Position numbers and translations under genes: made by a program. Shown piece after piece: positions 19,323-28,248 of a stretch of DNA of 64,000 nt. This DNA comes from [Enterobacter] lignolyticus SCF1 (GTDB lineage: Bacteria > Pseudomonadota > Gammaproteobacteria > Enterobacterales > Enterobacteriaceae): contig NC_014618.1 of the NCBI RefSeq assembly GCF_000164865.1, forward strand, positions 4,526,001-4,590,000. Direction: 5' to 3'. Every line of letters begins with the position of its first letter. Position 1 is the first letter of the stretch. Under the pieces are notes generated by a model that made no database searches, was not told the DNA's origin, and saw nothing but the letters and a program-made list of their open reading frames with translations.

Positions 19323-20084
19323 TTAGAGCAGGCGACGGGCGGCTTCCACCACGATTTTCACCGCGTGGCTTTCCGTCTGCTTCATGGTTTCCGCGTTCGG
19401 AATTTCCTGCTGAGTGCGGTTAACGATAACGCCCGCCACCATACCGGCGCGCAGGCCCTGGCTTGAGCACATGGTCAGCAGCGTTGCGGACTCCATTTCG
19501 TAGTTCATGACGCCCATGGACTGCCACTCTTCCATGGAGCCTTTGAAGCGGCTTACCACACGACCAGAGAAGGTGTCATAACGCTCCTGGCCCGGATAGA
19601 AGGTATCAGAAGAGGCGGTCACGCCCACGTGGGTAGTTGCGCCAACGGCTTTTGCCGCGTCAACCAGCGCCGTGGTGCAGGTGAAATCAGCAACCGCCGG
19701 ATATTCCATCGGTGCGAAGTGCAGGCTGGCGCCATCGAGGCGTACAGAGGCCGTAGTCACCAGCACGTCGCCGACATTGATATGTGGCTGAATAGCGCCA
19801 GTCGTCCCGACGCGCAGGAAGGTGCGAATGCCCAGCTGCGCCAGTTCTTCTACCGCGATGGACGTGGACGGGCCGCCGATGCCGGTGGAGCAGACAATCA
19901 CCGGCTTACCGTCAAGCTCGGCGCGCCAGGAGGTAAATTCGCGATGCGATGCCAGTTTTACCGGCTTATCCATCAGCGCGGCGATCTTTTCCACACGCTC
20001 AGGATCGCCAGGGACGATAGCGAGCTGGGCCCCTTGTAAATCTTTTTTGGTGAGGCCGAGATGAAAAACATCAGACTTGGACAT
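19323..20084 (-). CDS. udp: Uridine phosphorylase
   Basis: Phosphorolysis of uridine to uracil and ribose-1-phosphate in pyrimidine salvage. 253 aa as in E. coli. Phosphate and nucleoside site motifs: GDPERVEKIA, GTTGAIQPHINVGDVLV and MNYEMESATLLT. The ATG at 20084 has GAGGAG upstream; an in-frame extension to 20123 is not supported. Monocistronic, with two CRP-type sites upstream and a terminator downstream. Confidence 0.97.
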   Translation of the reverse strand: MSKSDVFHLGLTKKDLQGAQLAIVPGDPERVEKIAALMDKPVKLASHREFTSWRAELDGKPVIVCSTGIGGPSTSIAVEELAQLGIRTFLRVGTTGAIQPHINVGDVLVTTASVRLDGASLHFAPMEYPAVADFTCTTALVDAAKAVGATTHVGVTASSDTFYPGQERYDTFSGRVVSRFKGSMEEWQSMGVMNYEMESATLLTMCSSQGLRAGMVAGVIVNRTQQEIPNAETMKQTESHAVKIVVEAARRLL

Positions 20085-20156
20085 ATAAAACTCCTCTGTG
20101 GGTCGATTTGTCAGCACAAGCAAAAAGGTACTTTACAGAAGCGACGGGACTATTTT

Positions 20157-20224
20157 CGTGACGCCCATCACCACCAATGAAAATGATTGCATTAATTTTC
20201 CATTAAATGATGATTTACATCACA
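20157..20224 (-). promoter_or_regulatory. udp control region with two CRP-like sites
   Basis: Two 16-bp CRP-type palindromes: 20157-20172 (CGTGA N6 TCACC, 8 of 10 consensus bases) and 20209-20224 (GATGA N6 TCACA, 8 of 10). Their centres are 52 bp apart, the spacing I recall for CytR/CRP-controlled promoters such as udp and deoP2 of E. coli, where CytR binds between the two CRP dimers. A start point near 20123 would put the proximal site at about -41.5, a class II position. The CytR half sites were not resolved. Confidence 0.7.
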
Positions 20225-20349
20225 TTAACGAGCTATCCATTTCGTTCCTGCACAAAAGATAGCCCGTTTCTGGCACTGTGGATCGTTAACCTGCGGTCTA
20301 TAGTTAACACTGCGCGACATGGCACAGTTTAGAAGGTACGGAGAATACC

Positions 20350-21153
20350 ATGACTCAAAAAACGGGTTTTGCACCTGCGGCCTCTCCCCTGGCCTCGACC
20401 ATCGTCAGTACCCCAGAAGACGCCATTTCCTCAGGAGAGACGTCGATCCCATCGCAAGGCGACAATATGCCGGCTTTCCATGCCCGTCCCAAACAGGCGA
20501 CCGGCCCGCTGCCGGTGGTCATTGTGGTACAGGAAATTTTCGGCGTACATGAGCATATCCGCGACATCTGCCGCCGCCTGGCGCTGGAGGGCTATCTGGC
20601 GATTGCGCCGGAGCTCTATTTCCGTCAGGGCAGCCCCGACGATTATGCCGATATCCCCTCGCTGTTCAGCGGGCTGGTGTCCAAAGTTCCCGATGCCCAG
20701 GTGCTGGCCGACCTCGACCATGTCGCCAGCTGGGCATCGCGCAACGGCGGCGACGCCCATCGCCTGCTGATTACCGGGTTCTGCTGGGGCGGGAGGATCG
20801 CCTGGCTGTATGCCGCGCATAATCCGCAGCTCAAGGCCGCCGTGGCCTGGTACGGTAAGCTGGTTGGCGATAAATCGCTAAATTCGCCGAAACACCCGGT
20901 GGACATCGCCGTTGAGCTGAATGCGCCGGTGCTGGGCCTGTACGGCGGTCAGGATCCCAGCATTTCGCTGGAGAGCGTGGACACCATGCGTCACGCGCTA
21001 CGGGCGGCCAATGCCCACGCCGACATCATCGTCTACCCGGAGGCCGGGCACGCCTTTAACGCGGACTACCGCCCGAGCTATCATGAAGAGTCGGCGAAAG
21101 ATGGCTGGCAGCGCATGCTGGAGTGGTTTGCGCGCTACGGCGCCAAAAAATAA
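20350..21153 (+). CDS. dlhH: Dienelactone hydrolase family protein
   Basis: Alpha/beta hydrolase of the dienelactone hydrolase family (YsgA/DlhH); physiological substrate in enterobacteria uncertain. 267 aa. Catalytic triad visible as Cys in GFCWGGRIAW, Asp in GLYGGQDPS and His in PEAGHAFNAD. The first 40 residues (PASPLASTIVSTPEDAISSG) precede the core domain and are typical of the family. GGAGAATACC precedes the ATG. It diverges from udp and shares the 265 bp intergenic region with it. Confidence 0.92.
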   Translation: MTQKTGFAPAASPLASTIVSTPEDAISSGETSIPSQGDNMPAFHARPKQATGPLPVVIVVQEIFGVHEHIRDICRRLALEGYLAIAPELYFRQGSPDDYADIPSLFSGLVSKVPDAQVLADLDHVASWASRNGGDAHRLLITGFCWGGRIAWLYAAHNPQLKAAVAWYGKLVGDKSLNSPKHPVDIAVELNAPVLGLYGGQDPSISLESVDTMRHALRAANAHADIIVYPEAGHAFNADYRPSYHEESAKDGWQRMLEWFARYGAKK

Positions 21154-21156
21154 ACC

Positions 21157-21183
21157 AAACAGGCCCGGTTGCCGGGCCTGTTT
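21157..21183. terminator. Bidirectional terminator between dlhH and metE
   Basis: Near-perfect 12-bp stem AAACAGGCCCGG/CCGGGCCTGTTT with a 3-nt apex. On the minus strand it is followed by GGTTTATTTTTTGG, serving metE; on the plus strand the T run within the stem serves dlhH. It sits between the two convergent stops. Confidence 0.85.
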
Positions 21184-21200
21184 ACCGCGACGGCCGCGGA

Positions 21201-23462
21201 TTACGCCTGACGCAAATTCTGCGCCGCTTTCACCATGTTCGCCAGCGCGCTGCGGGTTTCCGGCCAGCCGCGGGTTTTCAGGCCGCAGTCCGGGTTCACC
21301 CATAGACGCTCAGCCGGAATACGCTGGGCGGCTTTCTTCAGCAGGGCTTCAATCCATTCCACGCTCGGGACGTTCGGGGAGTGGATGTCATAAACGCCCG
21401 GGCCGATTTCATTCGGGTACTCAAACTCTTCGAACGACTCCAGCAGCTCCATATCCGAACGCGAGGTTTCGATGGTGATCACATCGGCATCCAGCGCCGC
21501 AATAGAGTCCATGATGTCGTTGAACTCGCAGTAGCACATGTGGGTGTGGATCTGCGTGTCGTCTTTCGCCACCGCGGCGTTGATGCGAAACGCCTCTACG
21601 CCCCAGGTCAGATAGGCGTCCCAGTCGCTGCGCTTAAGCGGTAAACCTTCGCGCAGCGCCGGTTCGTCAATCTGAATGATGCCAATACCCGCCGCCTCCA
21701 GATCCGCCACTTCATCACGCAGCGCCAGCGCAATCTGCTTAGCGATGGTTTCACGGCTGACGTCTTCGCGCGGGAAGGACCAGCAGAGGATAGTCACCGG
21801 CCCGGTCAGCATGCCTTTTACCGGCTTGTCGGTCAGCGACTGGGCATACTTCGCCCACTCAACGGTAATCGCCTGCGGACGGCTGATATCGCCGATAACC
21901 ACCGGCGGCTTGACGCAGCGTGAACCGTAGCTCTGCACCCAGCCGTTCTGGGTGAAGACGAAGCCGTCCAGATGCTCGCCGAAATACTCCACCATGTCGT
22001 TACGTTCCGCCTCGCCGTGCACCAGCACGTCCAGCCCCAGCCGTTCCTGCTCCACAATGGCCTGTTTGATGTGCGCGGCAATACCGGTGCGGTAGTTATT
22101 CGCATCCAGCGCGCCTTTTTTGAAGTCCAGACGCAGGCCGCGGATCTCCGTGGTTTGCGGGAAGGAGCCGATGGTCGTTGTCGGCCACGCCGGCAGGTTG
22201 TAGCGCTCGCGCTGGGCTTTCGCGCGCTGCGGATATGGATTCTGACGCTGGCTGTCCTGGGCGGTGATCGCCGCCAGCCGCTTCTCAACGGCGGCGTTAT
22301 GCACACGCGCAGAGTGGCGACGGGCCTGAATCGGTTTGCTCCACTCGGCGATCGCCGCCGTCTCGCCGCCGTTCAGCGCATCGCGCAGCAGGGAAAGCTC
22401 ATGGCATTTTTGCAGCGCAAAGGCGAACCAGCTCTTCACTTCCGCATCCAGACGCGTTTCCACACTGAGGTCGATCGGGCTGTGCAGCAGCGAACAGGAC
22501 GATGCCACCCACAGGTCGCGCTGGCCGACGATGTCCTTAATCTGCGCGTATTTCTCGGTCAGATCCGCGCGCCAGACGTTGCGGCCGTTGATCAGGCCAG
22601 CGGAGAGCAGCCAGTCCGCAGGCAGGCGTTTGTGCAGCTCTGCGACGTCATCTTTACCGTGCACCAGATCAACGTGCAGGCCCTGTACAGGCAGAGAAGC
22701 AATGGTATCCAGGTTCGGCGTTATGCCTTCGAAATAGGTGGTCAGCAGCAGCTTCACCTGGCCGGCGAGCGCGTCGTACGCAGGCTTAAAGGCATCCAGC
22801 CACGCCTGCGGTAGCTCAAGCACCAGCGCCGGTTCGTCGATCTGGACCCACTCGATGCCGCGCTTCGCCAGCCCGGCCAGTACCTGCTGATAGACCGGCA
22901 GAATATCGCTCAGCAGGCTGAGACGGTCAAACGGCTCGCCTTTCACTTTCCCCAGCCACAGGTAGGTTACTGGCCCCAGCAGCACCGGTTTCACCCTGTG
23001 GCCCAGCGCCAGCGCTTCGTCTACTTCATCCAGCAGCTGGGTCCAGGTCAGTTTGAACTGCTGGCCCTTCGTAAACTCCGGCACCATGTAGTGGTAGTTA
23101 GTGTTAAACCATTTGGTCATTTCCGCCGCCGCCGCCGGTTCACCGCTCGGCGCACGGCCGCGGCCGATACGGAACAGGGTGTCGATATCCACGGAGCCGT
23201 CGTTGTTCTGATGACGAGCCGGGACGTTGCCGAGCAGCAGGCTGGTGGTCAGAACATGGTCGTACCAGGCAAAATCACCGACCGGCAGCAGGTCGATACC
23301 GGCATCCTGCTGCTGCTGCCAATGGCGAGCGCGCAGCTCGCGGCCGGTGGCCAGCAGCGCTTCACGGCTGGAATTGCCCGCCCAGTAGCTTTCTTGCGCT
23401 TTTTTCAATTCGCGACGCAGGCCGACGCGAGGGAATCCGAGGGTATGGTTTTTGATTGTCAT
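21201..23462 (-). CDS. metE: Cobalamin-independent methionine synthase
   Basis: 5-methyltetrahydropteroyltriglutamate-homocysteine methyltransferase, the last step of methionine synthesis without vitamin B12. 753 aa, same as E. coli. Zinc ligands are visible in THMCYCEFND (His, Cys), ITIETSRSD (Glu) and NPDCGLKTRG (Cys). Divergent from metR with 116 bp between, which contain MetJ boxes. It is one of the most abundant enterobacterial proteins in minimal medium. Confidence 0.98.
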   Translation of the reverse strand: MTIKNHTLGFPRVGLRRELKKAQESYWAGNSSREALLATGRELRARHWQQQQDAGIDLLPVGDFAWYDHVLTTSLLLGNVPARHQNNDGSVDIDTLFRIGRGRAPSGEPAAAAEMTKWFNTNYHYMVPEFTKGQQFKLTWTQLLDEVDEALALGHRVKPVLLGPVTYLWLGKVKGEPFDRLSLLSDILPVYQQVLAGLAKRGIEWVQIDEPALVLELPQAWLDAFKPAYDALAGQVKLLLTTYFEGITPNLDTIASLPVQGLHVDLVHGKDDVAELHKRLPADWLLSAGLINGRNVWRADLTEKYAQIKDIVGQRDLWVASSCSLLHSPIDLSVETRLDAEVKSWFAFALQKCHELSLLRDALNGGETAAIAEWSKPIQARRHSARVHNAAVEKRLAAITAQDSQRQNPYPQRAKAQRERYNLPAWPTTTIGSFPQTTEIRGLRLDFKKGALDANNYRTGIAAHIKQAIVEQERLGLDVLVHGEAERNDMVEYFGEHLDGFVFTQNGWVQSYGSRCVKPPVVIGDISRPQAITVEWAKYAQSLTDKPVKGMLTGPVTILCWSFPREDVSRETIAKQIALALRDEVADLEAAGIGIIQIDEPALREGLPLKRSDWDAYLTWGVEAFRINAAVAKDDTQIHTHMCYCEFNDIMDSIAALDADVITIETSRSDMELLESFEEFEYPNEIGPGVYDIHSPNVPSVEWIEALLKKAAQRIPAERLWVNPDCGLKTRGWPETRSALANMVKAAQNLRQA

Positions 23463-23491
23463 GCGGTTGCCTCTTAAGGAATTCGTTATTT

Positions 23492-23515
23492 AGCCGTCCA
23501 GATGTTTACACATCC
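23492..23515. promoter_or_regulatory. Three tandem MetJ (met) boxes between metE and metR
   Basis: AGCCGTCC, AGATGTTT and ACACATCC follow one another without gaps; against the met box AGACGTCT they match 6, 6 and 5 of 8 bases. MetJ with S-adenosylmethionine binds such arrays cooperatively, so both metE (30 bp away) and metR should be repressed by methionine sufficiency. MetR activator sites (TGAA N5 TTCA) must also lie in this 116 bp, but I see only half-matches such as TGAATAAAT on the minus strand near 23550. Confidence 0.75.
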
Positions 23516-23578
23516 ATAATCAGCAGGTACTGTATATTCCTCAAGCGCAATTTATTCATGCCGAAGTGAAGGACATTC

Positions 23579-24532
23579 ATGATCGAGATAAAACACCTGA
23601 AAACGCTGCAGGCGTTGCGAAACTGCGGATCGCTGGCGGCGGCGGCAGCAACGCTGCACCAGACGCAATCCGCGCTTTCTCACCAGTTCAGCGATCTGGA
23701 ACAGCGCCTTGGCTTTCGGCTTTTTGTCCGCAAGAGTCAACCGCTGCGCTTTACCCCGCAGGGCGAGATCCTGCTGCAGCTGGCCCACCAGGTGTTGCCG
23801 CAGATCAACCGCGCGCTGCAGGCCTGCAATGAACCGCAGCAGACCACGTTGCGCATCGCCATTGAGTGCCACAGCTGTATTCAGTGGCTGACCCCCGCGC
23901 TGGAGAATTTCCGCGCCAGCTGGCCGCAGGTGGAGATGGATTTTAAGTCCGGGGTGACGTTCGACCCGCAGCCAGCGCTGCAGCAGGGGGAGCTGGATGT
24001 GGTCCTGACCTCCGATATTCTGCCGCGCAGCGGCCTGCACTATTCACCGATGTTCGACTATGAGGTTCGCCTCGTCCTCGCGCCGGAACATCCGCTGGCG
24101 GCCAGAGCGCGCGTAACGCCGGAAGATATCGCCAGCGAAACGCTGCTGATTTACCCGGTGCAGCGTAATCGCCTGGATATCTGGCGCCATTTTTTGCAGC
24201 CTGCCGGCATCAACCCGCAGCTTAAAAGCGTCGATAACACGCTGCTGCTGATCCAGATGGTCGCCGCCCGGATGGGCATTGCCGCCCTGCCGCACTGGGT
24301 CGTGGAAAGTTTTGAGCGCCAGGGCCTGGTCGTAACCAAAACCCTGGGCGAGGGGCTGTGGAGCCGGCTGTACGCCGCGGTTCGCGATGGTGAACAGCGC
24401 CAGCCGATAACCGATGCGTTTATTCGTTCAGCGCGGAATCACGCCTGCGATCATCTGCCGTTTGTGCGCAACGCGGAGCGACCCACTTTCGATGGACCCA
24501 CAGCGAAGCCATTATCACCAACGCGCCTGTGA
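23579..24532 (+). CDS. metR: LysR-type activator of methionine genes, MetR
   Basis: Homocysteine-responsive activator of metE, metH, glyA and others. 317 aa, the family length. N-terminal winged helix-turn-helix (LRNCGSLAAAAATLHQTQSALSHQ), LysR effector domain from about 90. Its start is divergent from metE. Its last 113 bp overlap the 3' end of yigM on the other strand; the tail HACDHLPFVRNAERPTF matches E. coli MetR as I recall it, so the overlap is real coding on both strands. Confidence 0.96.
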   Translation: MIEIKHLKTLQALRNCGSLAAAAATLHQTQSALSHQFSDLEQRLGFRLFVRKSQPLRFTPQGEILLQLAHQVLPQINRALQACNEPQQTTLRIAIECHSCIQWLTPALENFRASWPQVEMDFKSGVTFDPQPALQQGELDVVLTSDILPRSGLHYSPMFDYEVRLVLAPEHPLAARARVTPEDIASETLLIYPVQRNRLDIWRHFLQPAGINPQLKSVDNTLLLIQMVAARMGIAALPHWVVESFERQGLVVTKTLGEGLWSRLYAAVRDGEQRQPITDAFIRSARNHACDHLPFVRNAERPTFDGPTAKPLSPTRL

Positions 24533-25319
24533 TGAAGCTCGGCCAGTGCGGCTGCTGCTGCCAGATAGCCAGGTTCACCAGCAGCCCGGCCGGAACATGT
24601 ACGTTATTCATGATCCCCAGCGTCCCGGCATCAACCTGCGTCGCGCCGTAGTTCCACATAAAGTAGCCAAGGCCGGAGGCGACAACGCCCAGCCACACCA
24701 GAATGCCCCACTGCAGCGTGGTGGTCGGCAGCTTTTGCGGGTTGCCGAGCATAAACCAGGCCGCCACCGCTACAATAAACGCCCCCATATAAAACCAGGC
24801 AAAGGCGTTATGCTGCGGCATGGGACGAGTTTCCATTAACCGCTTATAGCCCACCATCCCGATCGCGAAGCTGATATTGGCAAGCTGCACGAACATTAAC
24901 CCGGTCCAGAAATGATCGCTGACCTTGTCATAGCGGATGATCGCCGCGCCAACCACCGCCAGCAGCGCGCTCAAAAGGTAGCCCCAGCGCAGCCTGCGCT
25001 TGCTCAGCAGGTCATAAATTAGCGTGATATAGAGCGGCGTGAGCACGGTGAACAGCAGAAACTCCGATACCGTCAGGTAGACATAGGCGCGGAAGCTGAA
25101 CAGATACATGATGCCAAGCTGCATCGCGCCGACCAGCATATACAGCAGCAGCGTGCGCAAAGACTGCCCACGCGCGCGCAGAAACGGCAGAAAAACCAGC
25201 GCCGCAAGCCCGATACGCATCAGCACGGAAAAATAGCTGTCGACATGCCCGGCCAGGTATTCGCCTATCAGGCTGAATGAAAACGCCCACAGAATTGTGG
25301 TAACGATCAGTAACGCCAC
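24420..25319 (-). CDS. bioP: Biotin transporter of the EamA/CAT family
   Basis: High-affinity biotin uptake carrier YigM (BioP) in the inner membrane. Ten hydrophobic helices in two EamA repeats. I start at GTG 25319 (residues VALLIVTTILWAFSFS), which gives 299 aa, as in E. coli; a longer reading to 25394 adds 25 residues without family support. Helix signatures ADNAFAWFY-like PQHNAFAWFYMGAF and GTLGIMNNVHVPAGLLVNLA are family-specific. It converges on metR, overlapping its coding 3' end by 113 bp. Confidence 0.92.
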   Translation of the reverse strand: MALLIVTTILWAFSFSLIGEYLAGHVDSYFSVLMRIGLAALVFLPFLRARGQSLRTLLLYMLVGAMQLGIMYLFSFRAYVYLTVSEFLLFTVLTPLYITLIYDLLSKRRLRWGYLLSALLAVVGAAIIRYDKVSDHFWTGLMFVQLANISFAIGMVGYKRLMETRPMPQHNAFAWFYMGAFIVAVAAWFMLGNPQKLPTTTLQWGILVWLGVVASGLGYFMWNYGATQVDAGTLGIMNNVHVPAGLLVNLAIWQQQPHWPSFITGALVIMASLWVHRKWVAPRCAQTADDRRRDSALNE

Positions 25320-25500
25320 AGTGAAAATCTCGTCGAAGAATGAACCCGCATTGTAGCGGAACAGCAGGTTGACAACTGAGCAGAAAACAGGCAATTAAAA
25401 TCGGCATTTTCCTGGAGAGGATTGATCCCGCGCTGATGGTTCCCTTGCTATAAAACGCCAATACTGAACGCGATTATTTTCCGGGGGCTTCGGGTGTAAA

Positions 25501-26307
25501 ATGGATTTTGTGGATGAACCTCATCTCCTGCCTGGCTTTTTCAGGCAGCTTGCCGCTTCGCGCGCCAGGCTCCTGCACGCGATTCACAACCAGCAGCTGG
25601 AGGTGCGCTATCAGCCCATCATGCGCCTTGATACCGACAGCGTCGCGGGCGCCGAAGCGCTGGTTCGCTGGCCGCAGCGCAATGGCCAGTGCATCCCGCC
25701 GGACAGCTTTATCCCCTTTGCCCGCGAAACCGGCCTGCTCGGCCTGATGACGCACTGGATTGTCGGGCAGGTTTTCACCGATGTGGGCGCCTGGCTGCGC
25801 CAGCACCCGCAGCGCTATGTCTCGATCAACGTCGAGCCTGACGACCTGCTCACGACGGCGCTACTCGACCGTCTCGCCCTCCTGTGCCGAACGCATCAGG
25901 TTCGCCCGCAGCAAATCGCCCTCGAACTCACTGAGAACAGCGAGATAGACCCCTGGGACATTGCCGAACCCGCCGCCCGCTATCGCCAGGCCGGACACCG
26001 GCTTTTCCTCGATGATTTCGGCAGCGGCTACGCCAACATGAGCTACCTTCAGGCGCTCACCTTCGACATGCTAAAGCTGGACAGGACGCTGATCGGCGCC
26101 GCGGCGGGAAACAGCGTGCTGCCGCCGCTCATTGCGTTCGCCCGTTCGCTAGCGCTGGAGCCGCTGGCGGAAGGCGTAGAAACCCCGGAGCAGCGCAAAC
26201 AGCTGCAAACGCTGGGGGTGGTGTATGCGCAGGGGTGGTATTACAGCAAAGCCCTGACCAGCAGGGCTTTTATTCAGTGGTGCGCAGACAGACGCCGTCA
26301 GTCCTGA
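25501..26307 (+). CDS. Stand-alone EAL-domain c-di-GMP phosphodiesterase
   Basis: 268 aa consisting almost only of an EAL domain (about 21-262). All catalytic positions look intact: E52-A-L-V-R, N110, E142 (ELTEN), D171-D172 (LDDFGSGYANM), K192, E227 (EGVE) and Q244 (QGWYYSK). So hydrolysis of c-di-GMP to pGpG is likely. No signal peptide, membrane helix or sensor domain is visible, and an in-frame stop sits 36 bp upstream, so this is a solo domain or the remnant of a larger PdeC-like protein. The Shine-Dalgarno is weak (GGGTG). An extended -10 TGCTATAAA lies at 25446-25454. It lies between yigL and yigM on the opposite strand; E. coli has nothing here. It overlaps the yigL stop by 10 bp. Confidence 0.88.
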   Translation: MDFVDEPHLLPGFFRQLAASRARLLHAIHNQQLEVRYQPIMRLDTDSVAGAEALVRWPQRNGQCIPPDSFIPFARETGLLGLMTHWIVGQVFTDVGAWLRQHPQRYVSINVEPDDLLTTALLDRLALLCRTHQVRPQQIALELTENSEIDPWDIAEPAARYRQAGHRLFLDDFGSGYANMSYLQALTFDMLKLDRTLIGAAAGNSVLPPLIAFARSLALEPLAEGVETPEQRKQLQTLGVVYAQGWYYSKALTSRAFIQWCADRRRQS

Positions 26308-27104
26308 TTGAGGAACAGATGGCGCAGGTAGTGCGGCACGGCATCATCGGCGTTGCTGCCAATGACCTCCAGCTCCGGGTGCAGATCTTTCAGGCGCTGA
26401 TGGGCGTTTTGCATGATGCAGCCTTTACCCGCCATGGAGAGCATCTCCGCATCGTTCATCCCGTCGCCGAAGGCGATACAGTCTTTCAGGTTGTAGCCCA
26501 TGATCTGCGCCACCGCTTCCAGCGCATGGCCTTTCGATACGCCGCCCGCCATCACTTCCAGACAGGTTAACGTGGAGAAACTGACGTTGACGCGATCGCC
26601 CCAGCGCGCGTTAATCGCCTGCTCCAGCGGCAGCAGCACGTCGTGATCCGACGAAGTGAAAAACACTTTGCTGACGCCTTCAGGCTCCAGCAGCCCCGGC
26701 TCGTACAGCGCGTAGTTGAATACCGCCTCTTTGAAAAAACGCATCTCTTCCGGGCGGTGACGGTTCATAAACCATTCATCGTCACGATAAACGTTAGTGA
26801 CGATATCCGGGTTGTTATTCACCACGCCGAACAGATCGGCGGCGATATCGCGATCGAGGTTATGCGCAAAAATCAGATTACCGTCCGTATCGTGCACGCG
26901 CGCGCCGTTGGAGGTAATCATAAACGCTTTGATCCCCAGACCATCACGGATTTGCGCCACGTCGATATGATGGCGGCCGGTGGCGAAAACGAAGTTAATT
27001 CCCTTTTCCGTCAGCAGCTTCAGGGTCTCTTTGGTATAGGGGGACAGACGATGGTCGGGATTGAGGAGCGTGCCATCCAAATCAGACGCAACAACCTGGT
27101 ACAT
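26298..27104 (-). CDS. yigL: HAD-superfamily sugar/pyridoxal phosphatase YigL
   Basis: Type II (Cof-like) haloacid dehalogenase phosphatase; in Salmonella and E. coli it dephosphorylates sugar phosphates during glucose-phosphate stress. 268 aa from the ATG at 27104 (MYQVVASDLDGTLLNPD). Motif I DLDGTLL, motif II FATGRH, motif III/IV GDGMNDAEMLS. The chosen start has GAGG 12 nt upstream; an upstream TTG is rejected because the same GAGG would abut it. It follows pldB by 42 bp. In relatives the SgrS RNA stabilises a pldB-yigL messenger by pairing inside pldB. Confidence 0.94.
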   Translation of the reverse strand: MYQVVASDLDGTLLNPDHRLSPYTKETLKLLTEKGINFVFATGRHHIDVAQIRDGLGIKAFMITSNGARVHDTDGNLIFAHNLDRDIAADLFGVVNNNPDIVTNVYRDDEWFMNRHRPEEMRFFKEAVFNYALYEPGLLEPEGVSKVFFTSSDHDVLLPLEQAINARWGDRVNVSFSTLTCLEVMAGGVSKGHALEAVAQIMGYNLKDCIAFGDGMNDAEMLSMAGKGCIMQNAHQRLKDLHPELEVIGSNADDAVPHYLRHLFLNQD

Positions 27105-27146
27105 AAAAGAATTCAACCTCTAAGTAAGAGCGGCGTTATCGCCGGA

Positions 27147-28139
27147 TTAATCATGTCGACAAAAAAACTCGACGATGGCATTGAGCGCGACTGAGCGCAT
27201 GGCGTCCTTTTCAAAAAGGATCTCATGGTAAGCGCCTTCGATGACAAGCGGTGTTACCCCTTCGCAGGGATGGCCCGCCTCGGCGCGTAATTCACAATAG
27301 CGGTCGTGCATGCGGTTATCCACAACGCGTTCTTCCTGCGCCTGGATAAGCAGCACAGGCGTGGTGTCGTCGCTGGCGCCGGCGAGGATCTCTTCGCCCG
27401 CCAGCACCCCTTCGCGCACCCAGTGATAGGTTGGCCCCCCGACGCGCAAATCCGGATTATCGGCATAAAACCCCAGGTTGCGTCGGTAGCGTTCACGGCT
27501 GTGCGTCAGGATATTGAGGCTAAACGGCAGGGCGTGCCAGCGCCCGGTACCCATGGCATAGCTCTCTCGAATGCGCTGATGGCCCTCAGCCCAGTCGAGA
27601 ATATGGCGCACCATCCAGTCCGGAAAACGCATCACGATGCCGAACATCGGGGCGCTAAGCGCCATGGCGTCGCACGCTCCGGGATGACGCTGCAAAAACA
27701 GGGTGGCAATCGCGCCGCCCATCGAATGCGCCAGCACAAAGCGCTTACGCCAGGGGCCTGGCGCCACCTCCTGCTGCCAGAAGGCGGCGAGGTCGTCCAC
27801 ATAGTCGCTGAAATTCACCACATGGCCGCGGTGGGTGTCGGAGAGCATGCGTCCGGAAAACCCCTGCCCGCGATGGTCGATGATCAGCACGTCGAACCCG
27901 CAGAGAAACAAATCGTACGCCAGTTCGGCGTATTTAACATAGCTTTCAATACGACCGGGACAAACGACAATCACCCGATCGTGGTGCGGCGTATGAAAAC
28001 GGACAAAACGCACCGGGACGCCGTCCACACCGGTAAAAACCGCCTCTTCCCGCTGGCGCCAGAAATCATTCAGTGGCCCCATCGTGAATGCAGCAAACGC
28101 GTTTTCTCTTGTATTCCAGTCCTTTTGCTGCCGAAACAT
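27147..28139 (-). CDS. pldB: Lysophospholipase L2
   Basis: Inner-membrane-associated lysophospholipase/acyltransferase with an alpha/beta hydrolase fold. 330 aa, about ten shorter than E. coli PldB, the difference being a missing C-terminal tail. Nucleophile elbow AHSMGGAIATLF near residue 135; the His lies in GAYHEILFEKD near the C-terminus. First gene of the pldB-yigL pair; diverges from rhtB. Confidence 0.95.
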   Translation of the reverse strand: MFRQQKDWNTRENAFAAFTMGPLNDFWRQREEAVFTGVDGVPVRFVRFHTPHHDRVIVVCPGRIESYVKYAELAYDLFLCGFDVLIIDHRGQGFSGRMLSDTHRGHVVNFSDYVDDLAAFWQQEVAPGPWRKRFVLAHSMGGAIATLFLQRHPGACDAMALSAPMFGIVMRFPDWMVRHILDWAEGHQRIRESYAMGTGRWHALPFSLNILTHSRERYRRNLGFYADNPDLRVGGPTYHWVREGVLAGEEILAGASDDTTPVLLIQAQEERVVDNRMHDRYCELRAEAGHPCEGVTPLVIEGAYHEILFEKDAMRSVALNAIVEFFCRHD

Positions 28140-28248
28140 CGGGTATCCGCCCTCGTTAACCGCGGAAGATCGTTTTTTTATGGCGCGTCACACAACACAC
28201 AGACAATAGCGTATTGTGGCATAAAAACAGACAATCAGGGAGATTCTC

